Positions 1 through 11,570 of a stretch of 64,000 nucleotides of DNA are shown piece after piece. The position numbers were made by a program, and so were the translations under genes. The DNA comes from Chrysopilus asiliformis (lineage: Eukaryota; Arthropoda; Insecta; Diptera; Rhagionidae): positions 45,611,002 to 45,675,001 of the forward strand of contig OZ035960.1 in assembly GCA_964034945.1 (NCBI GenBank). The letters are read 5' to 3'. The notes beneath the pieces were generated by a model that was not told the origin of the DNA, did not search any database, and was given only the letters and a program-made list of their open reading frames with translations. The first letter of the stretch is position 1, and each line of letters begins with the position of its first letter.

Positions 1-89
1 TGCTGATATGGCGAAGTCAGGAGTTAAAAGTTGCGTCGAAGTCGGAAGACAGAGACGCGTCGGAATACATGATTGGTGCCCAGGCTAAG
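1..89. repeat. Right arm of a foldback repeat, cut by the window edge
   Basis: Bases 1-89 match, with few differences, the right arm of the palindromic element at 49058-49294, including the shared string CAGAGACGCGTCGGAATACA and the end TTGGTGCCCAGG. The left arm lies outside the window. No coding content. Confidence 0.75.
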
Positions 90-224
90 GATGCACGATA
101 TATATTGATTTTTTTCAACATCGATATTTTAGGTCCGATATATTAATTTTCTGCATCAATTCTTTTGCCATCGATTTTTAGACGAATCGATCTTTTGAAC
201 TTCGATTCGTATCGATACACAGTA

Positions 225-520
225 TCAATATTTTTCGGAAATCAAAATCCAGTTGAACCACCCTTTGAATACTTTTTTCTCGAAAACGGTGTATCGCATC
301 GAAAAATTTATAAAGATAAAATGTGTTTAGAATATGATTTTACATAACCGTTCCATGCATTAAAATCCAATCGAATCATTCCTTCCCCCCTCTCCCACAC
401 AAATGGATTTTTTTTTATAAAAATTCTGTCAGCTCTCATACTCGTAAAAAGTATTTGGCAATTGGCCCCTGGCAATTACAGCTTTCCTATGTTTTATGTC
501 AAATTTTGATATTAAGCACA
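225..520 (-). repeat. Degenerate dispersed repeat
   Basis: Decayed copy of a family seen again at 8150-8640, 58770-59040 and 63361-63600. Shared phrases include CTCGAAAACGGTG, GATTTTACATAAC and ATCAAAATCCA. The end (CCTGGCAATTACAGC near 468) resembles the end of the 590-bp microsatellite element at 6598-7190, so the two families are probably related. The small ORF here is a translation of this repeat. Confidence 0.5.
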
Positions 521-638
521 TGTACAGGAACAGATCCATTTACTCTTTTATTATTTTTTTGCGATAATATATTTTTTTAAACATTTTTTTGGTAATGGAA
601 TATTTTTTTTTCTTCAAAAAGAGTTGGAATTCTAAGTA

Positions 639-884
639 CAGTCAAAGTCCTCTAACTCGAAATCCCTGTAATTCAAATTTTTCTCTAACTCGAATTTTTT
701 AACCTTTTTTTTGCGCTCCCTTGAATTTTTTTGCGCTTCCTTCAGTTTGTTTTAAAATCTTCTAAAAACGAATAAATATACATATTTATTTAAAAAAATT
801 GTTTCAATTTCTCTAACTCGAAAGTCCTCTAACTCGACACGATTTTGATGGCAGCAGACAATTCGAGTTAGAGGACTTTGACTG
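639..884. mobile_element. TA-flanked pogo/Tigger-like MITE
   Basis: A 246-bp element with 23-bp perfect terminal inverted repeats starting CAGTCAAAGTCCTCTAACTC, flanked on both sides by TA (637-638 and 885-886). The terminal CAGT and TA duplication are typical of pogo/Tigger-type Tc1-mariner elements. It has no coding sequence. Extra copies of the TCTAACTCGA motif lie inside, near both ends. Confidence 0.85.
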
Positions 885-889
885 TATTT

Positions 890-2470
890 ATCTTATAGAA
901 TTTTAGGCGATAAAAAATGATTTTGTGGCTGATTAAAAAAAAGAAAAGTGTGCTAAGAGGTTAATTATATTTTTTACAATAAATTACTTTATTCACATGT
1001 CATTAATTAAAATTAGTCAATTATACGTAATTTACCAAAACATATTATAATATTCGCAAAGAATATTTCATGTTTTTATCTTTTACTTCTTGTGAAAGTT
1101 TCTATTAAAATAAATCCTATAATCCTTTTAAAAAATCTTTCATGCTTATTATAATAAATCCTATCATCCTTATTATAATAATCACCAAAAATATAAACAA
1201 GTTCTTCTTCAATCCTAACCATTTAATTCTTGAAAAAAAAATCATCATGTGAGTCCCTCGGTCAGTAACCGATTGCAGTTGAAATATTTCTTGAGCATAC
1301 CCACTTTAATTTTAAATACTCTTCACATTTTCTTTTCATGAATATGTACGATTTGCCGGGAAAGGGGTTATAAATTGTTAATCTTGTCCTGTACTCGTTC
1401 AAGTAATTGCATCTCAATTTCCTGGGATTATCTTAAGCTAAATGTTGAATTCCCAGGAGATAAGTTCTATAGTAGAGTAGAATGAATTAAAAATCTTAAA
1501 TAAGAATCGCGCGTGCAATTTCAACTTCCGTCGTACGAGTTATGCTTAGGTATGTTAAGGGAAAATACCTGTCATGAAAATTGCAACCTGCGTTTCGTTC
1601 TTTTCTTTTCAATTGTTTTTTATTCTTCTTCCAGATAGTGCTTCTTAGATGTCTTCTCCAGAAGGGTGATTAAGGTGTAAACTTATTACTTGGGATAGTT
1701 AAAAACGAAATGATTGATAATTTGTGAGAGGATGCTTTGAAAATATAGAGCGAATACACTGAAAATCCTATAATACTCGTAACGCGATTAGATGTTTTTA
1801 TTGTTATATTTTATTTTTTTCTTTTATAAAAGATAAATTATAACTATAATTTTGAAGTTATTAGACGTCGGGAACTAACCGAAACTGTAAACTATTGTTT
1901 AAAATATTAAAAAAAACATGTTTCCGCTTTTCAATTGTAACGCATGATATTTTGCAATTGAATGCGTAGTTCATATTCTTTTGTTATGTGAAAAAATAAT
2001 ATCTCTACGGTTGGAATTATTTTATAAATGACCTTCTTCTAAAATAAAATTATTATTGTTCTTTAGCTCTTGTAAATGCCGCATAAAAATTTAAATTTTA
2101 TAGGCGCGTATTCATAGTGATTTTCAAACATAGGTTTTGTTAAACATGAGTTTAACTTGACAGTTTGCAACATGCAAAAATTTGAGATTTTCACTTTTGT
2201 ATGAAAAACGGTTATAAAAAGTTGCTTATAAGCAACATCAGACATGACAGGGTTAACAGTGATTTGTTTGAGGTTGCTCTGGTAAAAACATATTTCTATT
2301 TGGCCTATTTTAAAACTTCCAGATATACAAAGAAAATTTTGATGTACATCGGTTAAATAACCACAAATTAAAGAGAAATTAATTTTAAGCAATTTGGCAT
2401 GTACCATTTACATTTTCAAACTAAAAAGAATTAAGATTCAGAACCATGAAAACTTTCTTACCATTGTGTG
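890..2470. other. No gene recognised
   Basis: AT-rich sequence without a supported exon or clear element. The 114-codon minus-strand ORF at 2063-2407 has no recognisable domain and no splice context that links it to a gene. If the exon at 2474 is real, this is intron or upstream DNA of the plus-strand membrane-protein gene. Confidence 0.4.
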
Positions 2471-2473
2471 CAG

Positions 2474-2550
2474 ATTAAGGCAACGGTTTCCTATCCATTA
2501 TGAAAGTGTTAACGAAAGCATAAAAGAATCTCAATCGGATAAAATTTCAG
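2474..2550 (+). CDS. Possible upstream exon of the FN3/ZP-N membrane protein gene
   Basis: A 77-nt candidate exon with acceptor TTGTGTGCAG and donor CAG|GTATAT. Only one frame is open across it; the other two hit early stops. It encodes about 26 residues beginning LRQRFPIHYESVNES. It ends in phase 1, which is what the exon starting at 13876 needs, so the joined frame runs straight into the FN3-like region. The implied intron is 11.3 kb. The phase match has a one-in-three chance of being accidental, and no domain is visible, so this is a hypothesis. Confidence 0.4.
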
Positions 2551-3044
2551 GTATATTTTTCAACCGCCAATTAAGATCTTTTTTTTAATTTTTACTTGTA
2601 TATGAATCAGGCTTTAAGAAAATTTTGGTTCAACCTACTTACATTCCATTAAAATTAAATTTAAATTAATTTACATTAAGCTATTGAATGAATAAAAATT
2701 GTTTCTATTAAAAGCGAAAAGTATTGTTTAGTTTCATTCATCTACTTTTATTCTAATTAGCACCTTTTTTCTTAAATTGATATTAAGTACATTTTTTGAT
2801 CATGCAATTTTTGTAAAGATGTTTTCATTGATTTAAACTTTTTATTTTTAGAGACATTTTTGAAAGGAAATTTTCTTTTCTCAAGACGTTTCTCACATAA
2901 GATTTTTTTTCTATAATCGTTATAAAAATATAACATATTCTATAATTGTACACGAAAAAAATATTTTCTAGAATCTCGAAAATGAAACCAAGTAAAAGGA
3001 TGTTGAGATCAAACCTATAAAATCTAATTAGATAATATTTTTAA

Positions 3045-3262
3045 CCCTTAATTTATGAGGTGAAAATATTCGTAAATGATGAGGTGGGGTCCACGTTCAC
3101 TACGTTCAAATCACATACCAAATCCGTGCTTTTAACTCGGCATGCAACACCATACTGTATGAAGGTACTGAAGATTTCAGAGTCACTGTGCTGAAAACAT
3201 GAGAAATAGCAAAGAGAGAAAAGTCAATGTGGGTCCACTGGACCCACCTCATCAATTAAAGG
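3045..3262. mobile_element. TTAA-flanked MITE (piggyBac-like)
   Basis: A 218-bp sequence flanked by TTAA at 3041-3044 and 3263-3266. Imperfect inverted ends: CCCTTAATTTATGAGGTG on the left, CCTTTAATTGATGAGGTG on the right read inward. The subterminal motif GATGAGGTGG with GGTCCA occurs on both arms. TTAA duplication is the hallmark of piggyBac-type transposition. It lacks coding sequence. Confidence 0.65.
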
Positions 3263-3266
3263 TTAA

Positions 3267-5620
3267 AATGAAGAAAAGTGTTTCTTATATCTACTTGTAG
3301 AACTGTTCTGAATTAATGATTATTTTCTTAAATTGAGCATTTATTTCTTAGCTAAGAATTCATTTTTCAATGTAAGAAAATAGTGCCTCAACTTTTTTGA
3401 GTATGTGCGTCCCAACGTACCATATATGGGACGGGTGGTTCTCAGCAACCCTTATATGTTACCTTTTTAGTGTTTTTCTTTGGTTTTTAGGCGTATTTAA
3501 TTTATTTTTACCGAAAATTTAATGAAATTCTGACTTAAATAGTTTCGGATCTAAATGGGTTAAAGACCTTTCAACATATTGAAGCAAAAATATTGAACGT
3601 GTAGGGCAAGTCTTAGTAATCTGTCGCAAAAATTATTCGTGCGTATTATGCCGTCAGTGGTAATGAACGCAGGAAAATATGTAGAAAGTATTTACCATCT
3701 GTAGAAGCGTTAATGTATCGTTGTTTGGGTGCTTCAAAGATGATATGCAAAAGCTAAAGCGTGAAACCGTATAAGGTGAGGTAGGTCACCTTCTTAATGT
3801 CTTTTATATTTGTAGCTTTCTTTCAACTATGAATGATAGATAGACAAAAGTGTTTGGAAGTCAGCAAAGTGTAAAATTTTTGTTCAAAGAACTGGAGAAA
3901 AAATGAAAACTTGTTGCGAATTAAGACGAATAAAATACAATAAAAATGATAATTGACCATGAAGACTGGAACATGACCTGCGTTGACATTCCTTCGATGC
4001 GGTTCTTGCGTTTGGGATCAACAACATAAAATTTGCATTTTAATTTTACTGACCATTTAGGTACTCTATTTTTTGCATTTTTACATCGGGTGTATTTTTC
4101 TATCATATATTTTCCGTATAATAAAATCTACTTAAAGCATGCATTAAAAACTACAAGTTCAAAAAAAATTATCTAATCCTATGCGGCATCACGCGGAAAC
4201 GGCTGAACTGGTTTTCATGAAAGTTTCTACACGGATAGTGTAACCTTCATAATAAAAGTTAGGATACTACATATCGACCTCCCAATCAGCTTCGGGTTTT
4301 CTCACCTGTTATCTGTGAGACCGTTCTAGAGATTGGGATGGACTTTTCAGAGTCGGATTAAAAATCTTTCGGGAATGCTTTTTTTTGCAAGAAGGTTATA
4401 TATCTCGTCCATTAGGTATAAGAAAAAGATCGTTTGGATATGATTTAAAAGTAAATTATTTAAAAGTCAATTAATTAAATTTGTACATGTTTGAAATATT
4501 ATGTTCATGTTTGAAATGTATAAATTTAATACTTGCACATGTTTTTGTATTTAAATTGTTATAAACCGAACAACCTCGTATTTAGGGGTTCTGTAAAAGC
4601 ATGGTGAATTAGTCTGGAGATCTTTTTCTGGAGATCTTATAATTTCTGGTACGTGACTACATTAAATGAAAACTTTAGTTCCTCAATTTTCATAATTCGG
4701 TAATAAGCGCAAAATTGAAAAACTGTGAGTTTTTTGTCAAATTTTATGGCACAATACGAATATCTTACCGAGGACAGTCATCTTTCTTGTCAGCTATTCA
4801 GAATTTTCTTACCACAATTACCGTTTAATGAGACTCAAGCTGATTGCGCAGCTAGCAACGTTTGGCATGTCTACTACTTAAATTAAGACTGTTTAGTTCC
4901 TCTTGAAGAGTTTGAGTTAGACTTTTTCTCTCTAATATGTACAGCAGTTTGTCCCTTAATTTTATTAAATTACTGACGTGAGTGATCGCTGCTGAGTTTT
5001 ACTGAACCGCATTAAACAATAGCTTTTTCGTTGCCTTTCACGCTTTCACATTTTATAGGGAAATGTTGTACATTTTTCATTCTAGTCACTCGTTATATTG
5101 TAAAATTGTAGCATTAAATATTTAAGTACCTTTCCCAGAACATTGTGTTATGACAAAGATGACGATGCGATGAAATTCAAGTTTTCCGTTAGGCATTAAC
5201 ACCATTTCAGCGATGATGCAGAAGTACCAATAACGGCTCAAAAAAACAATCAGACATAGGTAAATTTTGATATTGGCAACCAAGAAGGTGTTGAAGAGCT
5301 TATCTGATTTGAAAGTTAAAAAATATTGCAAGACACTTAGAGTATACAGACACAGCTGGTTGATCCATTCAGGGAGTTAACATAAAGCAAAATAGAAAAG
5401 TGGGATGTGAATCAACTTTGTTGATATCTAATCTTTCTTTAGTGGATTTTTTAAAACTTTTCTTAATAAAATTTTTGAAAGCAATAACGGTTTCTCTTTT
5501 GCTTCGGATTTTTTTGTCTGTAAACATACGTACTATGATAACCCTAAAGGCTTCTTACGATCACATATATGATGAATTTTTATGGAAAATGTTGAGTTAA
5601 TCCGGCCGGTAATTTTGACT
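3267..5620. other. No gene recognised
   Basis: AT-rich DNA, probably intronic or intergenic. Short ORFs at 3921-4106, 5122-5331 and 5400-5600 show no domain or consistent splice sites. The GGGACGGGTGG stretch near 3430 may be an old element end but no partner end was found. Confidence 0.4.
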
Positions 5621-5624
5621 CTAA

Positions 5625-6445
5625 CGGCCAATTTATTCACTCGCAGTTAAATCGCCTTAACTCCCTTAACTTTCCTTAACTCCTAACTCGCGAGGTTATG
5701 CGAGTTACTGGAGAGTTAAGGGAATTGAAAAATTACATTTATTCACCAGAGTTAAGGCGAGTTAGCGCCTGGGTAAAATGTTAAAATTATTGGTGCGATT
5801 TAACTCAGTTGGCATAGTTATTGTGAATTTTTGTAGTTTTACGTCAGAAATATTGTGAAACGTCACTAATTTAACTCGCGTGTGTTGAGTAATATTTTCG
5901 TCTTTAGAAATCGAATCAAGAAAGAAAATGGAAAAAAAGTGAAAAAGGAACAATCCGGAAATTTCAACCCGGAAGAAATAAAGTTATTGTTGCGCTTGGC
6001 GCTTAACTACAAAAATATTTTGGAGAACGGTCAAACCAATTCCGGTGTCGACAAAATAGCCGTTTGGCACAAAATTTCAAATGAATTCAATTCGATATCT
6101 GTCAACCCAAATTAAACGAGCATCTGCTTCCAAAATGAAATTCATATCCCGATCAAAACAATTTTCACGTCCAAAAATGCAGAAAACCGATATCGAACTG
6201 ACAAAATGACATTTGAATATCGAAATGCAATGAAGAAATGTTTTTTGGGCTAAACTCTGAGATAACAACGTTTAACCCAACTTGTCAGCTGGGTTACGCA
6301 AACTCCGAGTTATCTTAACTCAACGAGTTAAATTTTCTTTAACTCACCTTAACTCAGCGTGAATAAATGAAATTCATGGAAAATAAGGTTAGCTAACTCC
6401 CTTAACTCACTAACTCGGCTTAACTCCTAGTGAATAAATTAGCCG
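5625..6445 (+). mobile_element. PIF/Harbinger-type element with a SANT-like ORF
   Basis: An 821-bp element flanked by TAA at 5622-5624 and 6446-6448. Terminal inverted repeats are CGGCCAATTTATTCACT and, read inward from the right, CGGCTAATTTATTCACT. A 3-bp TAA/TTA duplication is characteristic of PIF/Harbinger. Both subterminal regions are filled with variants of TTAACTCCCTTAACTC in opposite orientations. The interior carries the SANT-like ORF described separately. No DDE nuclease is visible, so it is non-autonomous. Confidence 0.75.
5882..6115 (+). CDS. Myb/SANT-like fragment inside the Harbinger-type element
   Basis: An open frame of up to 77 codons. Its middle part (about residues 27-70, NFNPEEIKLLLRLALNYKNI then a stretch with VWHKISNEFNS) resembles the start of the Myb/SANT-like DNA-binding domain found in PIF/Harbinger accessory proteins and zeste-type regulators: an acidic/LLL helix, a YK.I.E.G..N segment, then W-x-K-I-x-x-E-F-N. 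It stops after the first helices, so the domain is truncated. The frame has no good ATG near its start (the long form begins at TTG). It is probably a decayed transposon gene, not a host gene. The family assignment comes from motif recognition only. Confidence 0.5.
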   Translation: MLSNIFVFRNRIKKENGKKVKKEQSGNFNPEEIKLLLRLALNYKNILENGQTNSGVDKIAVWHKISNEFNSISVNPN

Positions 6446-6597
6446 TAAGTCAATAAGGAAGCATTCAAAATATGGTAAAAATGTTACTCCAACACGATCA
6501 TAATGGTTTACTGTTCTTAATAAGCCAAAAATACAGTTTAAAACATAAGAAAAGCTACAATTACCAGGGGCCAATAGTCAAATCATATTACTATATA

Positions 6598-7188
6598 AAC
6601 ATAACAAAAGCTATAATTGCCAATCTGGCAATCATTGGAGACCCGTATGGTGATATTCGTATCAAAATTCGAACAGTTGTACCAAAATTCCACTTTGAAG
6701 TCAAACTTTCCAATAAGAATTTTTAAAATTTATTCCAATCGGATTTTGATGTATGGAAGTTTTATGTAGAATCATATCCTAAATAACTTTTGTTCTTGCA
6801 TTTTTTTGATAAGATGTACCGTTTTTGAGATATTCGCAAAAAACGTTTTCGTTCGTATGGGGGGTACCCCCCCTAATGGTCCATTTTTGCCCACGAACGA
6901 ACTTAGCCTCGCATTTTACGAAAAACGAGTCTGCGCAAAATTTCAAGTCTCTAGCTCAATCCGTGCGCCCGCAATCCGCGCCACAGACAGACGGACAGAC
7001 GGACAGACGGACAGACAGACGGACAGACGGACAGACGGACAGACGGACGGACATGTAAAAATCAATTTTTTTAGTCATTCTAAACTCACTGGTGTAATTC
7101 ATTTTTGTGTGTGATAACGGGATCTTGGCGTTACAAACGGTAAAGCAAAGTTAATATACCCTTTGGTTTCACCATACGGGTATAAAAA
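6598..7188 (-). mobile_element. 590-bp microsatellite-bearing element, copy 1 (inverted)
   Basis: First of four closely similar copies (others at 33301, 47969, 59050), here in reverse orientation. Layout in the canonical direction: TTTATACCCGTATGGTGAAA, a conserved block, a variable run of GTCTGTCC units, the block GATTGAGCTAGAGACTTGAA, a GGTACCCCCC tract, and an end in GCTATAATTGCC. The [15 protein letters not shown] ORFs here are translations of the microsatellite. The plan recalls Drosophila mini-me-type elements; that comparison is inference. Confidence 0.8.
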
Positions 7189-7643
7189 TGAGTTGATGTC
7201 TGTCTGTCTGTTCCTCTTTCTCCTGAAAACGGTTGAACCTATTGACCTGAAATTTGGCACGAATGCTCGCTGTAGGCTATAGGCCTATTGAAAAGTACCC
7301 TGAGTGGTGGGAGAGTAAGTAAATTCGAAGTATAGTTTTTCCTTTATGTTACTTTTTCGCTGGAAAACTACCGAAACGATCGGCCTGAAATTTGGCACAG
7401 ATGTTCTTTGACGGTCCAACTCTAACATATCACCATTTAAAATGATATCAGGTGCTTGGGGAAGTAAGGGAAGGAGGTGAAGTGAATCCGAATCCAAATG
7501 CTGGAATTTATTGTCTTTTTGATAATTTTTGAAAACCATTTTCCGAAGAAAAAAACTTTAAAGAAAGGCACAGAGCGCCCTACTCTAGGGTATCTAATTT
7601 CTAGTTACGCTTTTAGCCTGGCGAAGCCGGGTCCTAATTCTAG
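7187..7643 (+). mobile_element. Non-autonomous Helitron-like element
   Basis: Begins around TATAAAAATGAGTTGATG with a short GTCT run. The left edge is uncertain because it abuts the preceding element. It contains two related internal blocks (CTGAAATTTGGCAC occurs twice, about 145 bp apart). It ends with a small hairpin, CCTGGCGAAGCCGGG, followed by CTAG and then T. A hairpin just before a CTRR end next to T is the classic Helitron 3' terminus. No Rep/helicase is encoded. A second family member lies inverted at 44420-44715. Confidence 0.65.
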
Positions 7644-8149
7644 TAATATATATGAGGGCAGACAAAGTTTTTATTTAAAGGCTCTCCTCCATTACCATGA
7701 CTTCGGCAACTGCAAAAAAATAGAGACACATTTATGTGAAGATACGTTGACGAGAGAGGGAGATAAGAATCAACTGCAAAAATTTGTCGGCAACTGCAAG
7801 AATAATTTCCCCTGTTTTTTTATGGCGATTTTATGGCGATTTCTACTACAATCACACATTGTCCCTGTAAGTGAATAATAAGCATGGACACATTCAAACT
7901 GTTATTATAGCGTGATGTCATTTTTCTCCTTTGCATACATAGTCAAAAGCTTTGTTACCATGCCAATTTGAACATTATATTCATAGCATAAGGTTTGATA
8001 TGATTGCTATAAAATTGTAAAACTGGAAGGGATAGCGTTTAACTTGTATTCAGTCATTCCTTTTTAGATCTACATAAGTCTATCTTGCTCTAGTTTTCTG
8101 CATTTTTTTGCGGTTACAGAAGTCATGGTAATGGAGGAAAGCCTTAAAA
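7644..8149. other. No gene recognised
   Basis: Unique-looking AT-rich sequence. One internal correspondence was noticed: TCCATTACCATGACTTC near 7690 and its inverted form GAAGTCATGGTAATGGAGGA near 8122. This could make it a further foldback element of about 450 bp with weak ends. No coding evidence. Confidence 0.35.
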
Positions 8150-8640
8150 AATCCATTTGTGTGGAAGAGAGGGGAAGGATTAGTCCGATTGAATTTTGAT
8201 GTATGGAACGGTTATGTGAAATCATACTCCTAAACCCATTTCGTCTCTATACATTTTTGGATACTGCGCACCATTTTCGAAATAATAGAAAAAGTATTCA
8301 ATTTCTATGGGGGAGGGGGGAAGGAGTGGTCCAACTGGATTTTTATGTATGAATAAGTTATGTAAAATAATGTTTTAAACAGATTTCACATCTATAAATT
8401 TTTCAATACGACTCACCGTTTTCCAGAAATTTGTAAAAAACTGTTTTGTCTGTATTTGTTTCAGGGGGGAAAGAGTGGTCCGATTTTGTCCGTACAAGAA
8501 CTTAACCTTGCCATTTACGAGAAATGCAAATATACAAAATTTCCAGCCTCTAGCTAAATCTTTTCGAAAGTTATGGTGTTCACGGACAGACGGGCAGACG
8601 GACATGCGGAAATCAAAGTCCTTTTTGGGGAGCACCGAAA
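8150..8640 (+). repeat. Dispersed repeat with internally repeated blocks
   Basis: Three successive, diverged blocks of roughly 125 bp, each with a GATTTTGATGTATGGAA-like start, a GTTATGTGAAAT phrase, a CACCGTTTTC phrase and a G-rich GGGGGAAGGAGTGGTCC end. They are followed by CCAGCCTCTAGCTAAATC and a short GACAGACGG run. Related copies lie at 225, 58770 and 63361. The ORFs on both strands here are by-products. Confidence 0.55.
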
Positions 8641-8699
8641 AACCTTACAAATGTAGGTGTTCAGTATGTAAGAACAATTGTTAGAAATCTCAACTGGGG

Positions 8700-10900
8700 A
8701 GGCTTAGTCAGACTTGGTGTATAGTACCATGTATGTTTTATAAAGCAAAACATCCTATTAAATATTTAAAGTTTGCCAATTCAAATAGTTTGCTTAAAAT
8801 GTTCTAAACGACAACAACAACTTGTAACCAATTAACATGTAAAGAGAATTTGAAAAACAAAACCATTTATTTTCATGTTCTTGATTAACTCAGATCCATC
8901 GTTACGTCGTGAATTTGGTATGTGATTTAAACGGTATGTCGTGATTTTTGTTCTACCAAACAGTTAACCGAACATGGGGTCTCTTAAATAAGATATAACA
9001 ATAATTCAACAGGTATAGTGGTATCTATATTAAGGTAATTTAATGCTTTTTCTACAGAAAGCCAAAATCAAAGACTGGACTTCGAACTATTCGATTGTTT
9101 ATAAACTAAAGTTTCGATACCTAATTATTTTCAGTTACAGCAAAGTAATAGCTTATATTTACCATTTGAAAATTGTATCAATAATTTCGATAACAAAATT
9201 GAATTCTTAAATCGATATGCTTTCACTTTTGGTAACATTAGCTAACATATCGTTCGAACATCTAAATTTGTAAGTTGTATGTCTTGGTACTTTAGTTTCT
9301 TTTACAGTTCTGGATATTAACCTGCAGTGCTGTTATCTTCTTAATATTCTCCGGTAGATTTTGATTATTGTATAACACAGAGTGGATGGAACAGACAATT
9401 TTTGCATACAAAATAAAAAAATTTAATCAGCATTCTTGTCTGAAGTAATTTGGAATTCAGTCATGCAAGAACCGATTATTTTATTTCGTAAAACCTTTCA
9501 CCAAAAATTGCATAATTTTCTCTTTGTTACTCATAGAATACTTTGGTTGATCGCTGAGAGGTAATATCGTAAAAATACACAGTTACACAGATGTGGTAGT
9601 TTCGATTTTATATTAATTATGAAAATACGCACACAAAAGTTCTAGATTCCAAAACTCAAAAAATTTTGAATTATCTAGTCTAATTGTCAGATTAAAAAAC
9701 CCCAATTCTAAATTTTAATACAGTAGAACCTCCATATAACCATCACTAGGTGAAGGAAAAAATCTGGTTATGTAGATTTTTCGTGAAGGAAAAAATCTGG
9801 TTATGTAGGTTATGTAGATTTTTTCCACTTTCATAGTTTTTAAATATTTTGGTCCATTTATTATAATTTTTTTGGCAGTTTTATTTAGTAATCCTAAAAA
9901 CTTGCGCAAAATACTATTATGCAATGACCTTATAATCGCATCAAATTCAATTAAACCGCTGATCCAGATTTGTTACTGCGGTGAACCGATAATATTATAA
10001 TAAAATCTTTTTTATACATATATAATATACTAATGTGCAATTTATGGCTTTACTGACCCACAATTTGAACCAACATACATGAATATTATCACAATTATCG
10101 ATCATTTAACAGAAAATAATATCGTTTCAGATTTTTCCCATCGCACCTATAAGTATTTATATTTCTATCACACTCATAAAGTTAACATACTATAAAAATG
10201 ATATTCCTTTATTAACCAAGATTACCCGTATAATAGAAATAATATTCCTTTATTAACAAAGATTACGGGTAGTTTAAATTTATTGCCTCCAACTATTTAT
10301 AAAATAGGAAACTGGTGTAACTTCACTTCTAATCGACTTCTTTCGTTATATAATAACATAAAATTCTGCAAGTTATTGAAACCGTCCATAAACTTTCGAT
10401 GACATCATCAATAACTACTAGGGAAACGATTATTCGTGTATTTGGTTTTGAAAAGTAGGTGACAATTTTGTTATCCAACCGCACACTATATGCATTCAAG
10501 AGGTAAATATCACTCGTTGAATGGAATAACACCGTTTATAACCGTTGGTAAGGTAATTCCTAAATTAATACTGCTCTCAAGAATTGTATTTTAAGTGATA
10601 TTCTAACGGAAACCATGTCATTGATACTCGTGCAAGTATAGAGATATTCATCTAATTATTATCTGATCTAAATAATTGAAATGAAATACTATTTTTGCTA
10701 TCCCAGAATTCATAGACAATTTGAAATTGAACTCACACTTAGGAAAACTTATACCAGTAATATTTAAATAAATATTTAAATCAATATTTAAATCTTATTA
10801 TAAAAATTTTAGTACAATCAGCAAACGTAAGATGCTTGGAATTTATTTTAATCAGGTTCAAGTTTTTTTTAACCAACTTCCAAAAAGAAAAAGGTTATTA
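8700..10900. other. No gene recognised
   Basis: AT-rich stretch. The only structure seen is an element end at 9721, listed separately. A pair of direct repeats with the core CCTTTATTAACCAAGATTAC occurs near 10205 and again near 10248 as a diverged copy. No exon with plausible splice sites and domain was found. Confidence 0.35.
9721..9835. mobile_element. Left end of a pogo-like element (CAGTAGAACCTCC)
   Basis: Starts TACAGTAGAACCTCCATATA, the same style of TA-CAGT terminus as the MITEs at 639 and 51134. Inside, GTGAAGGAAAAAATCTGG is repeated in tandem about 29 bp apart. A matching right terminus was not found, so the element is truncated or rearranged. Confidence 0.4.
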
Positions 10901-11049
10901 ACACTCTAACTGCCACGTCAGTCAAAAAGACCTGACACCTAATTGTACACAACGGCCACAATGAAAATTATTAAAGTGTTCGTTGCAACCGCAACGATGT
11001 TTTGTAGTTGCACACATTTTATGGTAATAAAATAACATTTAGGTATAAT

Positions 11050-11570
11050 TTTGTTTAAATTTTTTTTAATCAACTTTTGGTGGAAATCCGGTTACCGGAA
11101 GTATCCAAAATGGCGGTTTTTCAAACGTTTTTCTCGATTTACTCCCAAACCACGCGTTTTTTAGTGGCCTTAAGTATGACAAAACTTGGAGAAAATAAAA
11201 TTTCCCAAACTTTTGTCTTTAGCTATAACTCGATATCTCAACCTGTTATCGAGATAAACCGTTATTTCCAAAAAACAGTTTTTTGCGATTATCTCGAAAA
11301 TTAACGGGTTTTTGCTGACTAAATCTATGAAGTGAATTAATGACAATTTTGTTTCTTACCGTTATCCGTTATCTTTTACCTTTATTGAGATATTTAGATT
11401 AAAATATAAAAAAATATATTTTTTGCAAATTACTTGCAAACTAACGATTTTTCGACAAATTAATTTAAGGAAGAATTGGAGATGTTAAAATTTTCTACCT
11501 TTTTGCCATTTACCGTAAATTGATATCTTTTACCGTTCTCAAGTTATCTCAAATTTTGTACGTTTTTGAT
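11050..11570 (+). repeat. Dispersed repeat shared with 36900-37350
   Basis: Homologous over roughly 300 bp to the sequence near 36990-37330. Common landmarks are GTGGAAATCCG, CCGGAAGTA.CCAAAATGG, AACAGTTTTTTGCGATT and TACCGTTATCCG. The ORF at 11077-11304 is not conserved in the other copy, so it is rejected as a gene. Confidence 0.6.

Noticed and set aside
2063..2407. 114-codon minus-strand ORF
   Set aside because: No domain, no plausible partner exons, AT-rich composition.
6806..7114. ORFs rich in [11 protein letters not shown] on either strand at 6.8-7.1, 33.4-33.7, 48.0-48.4 and 59.2-59.4 kb
   Set aside because: They are translations of the GTCTGTCC microsatellite and flanks of a repeated element. 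Length changes with the repeat, and no domain is present.
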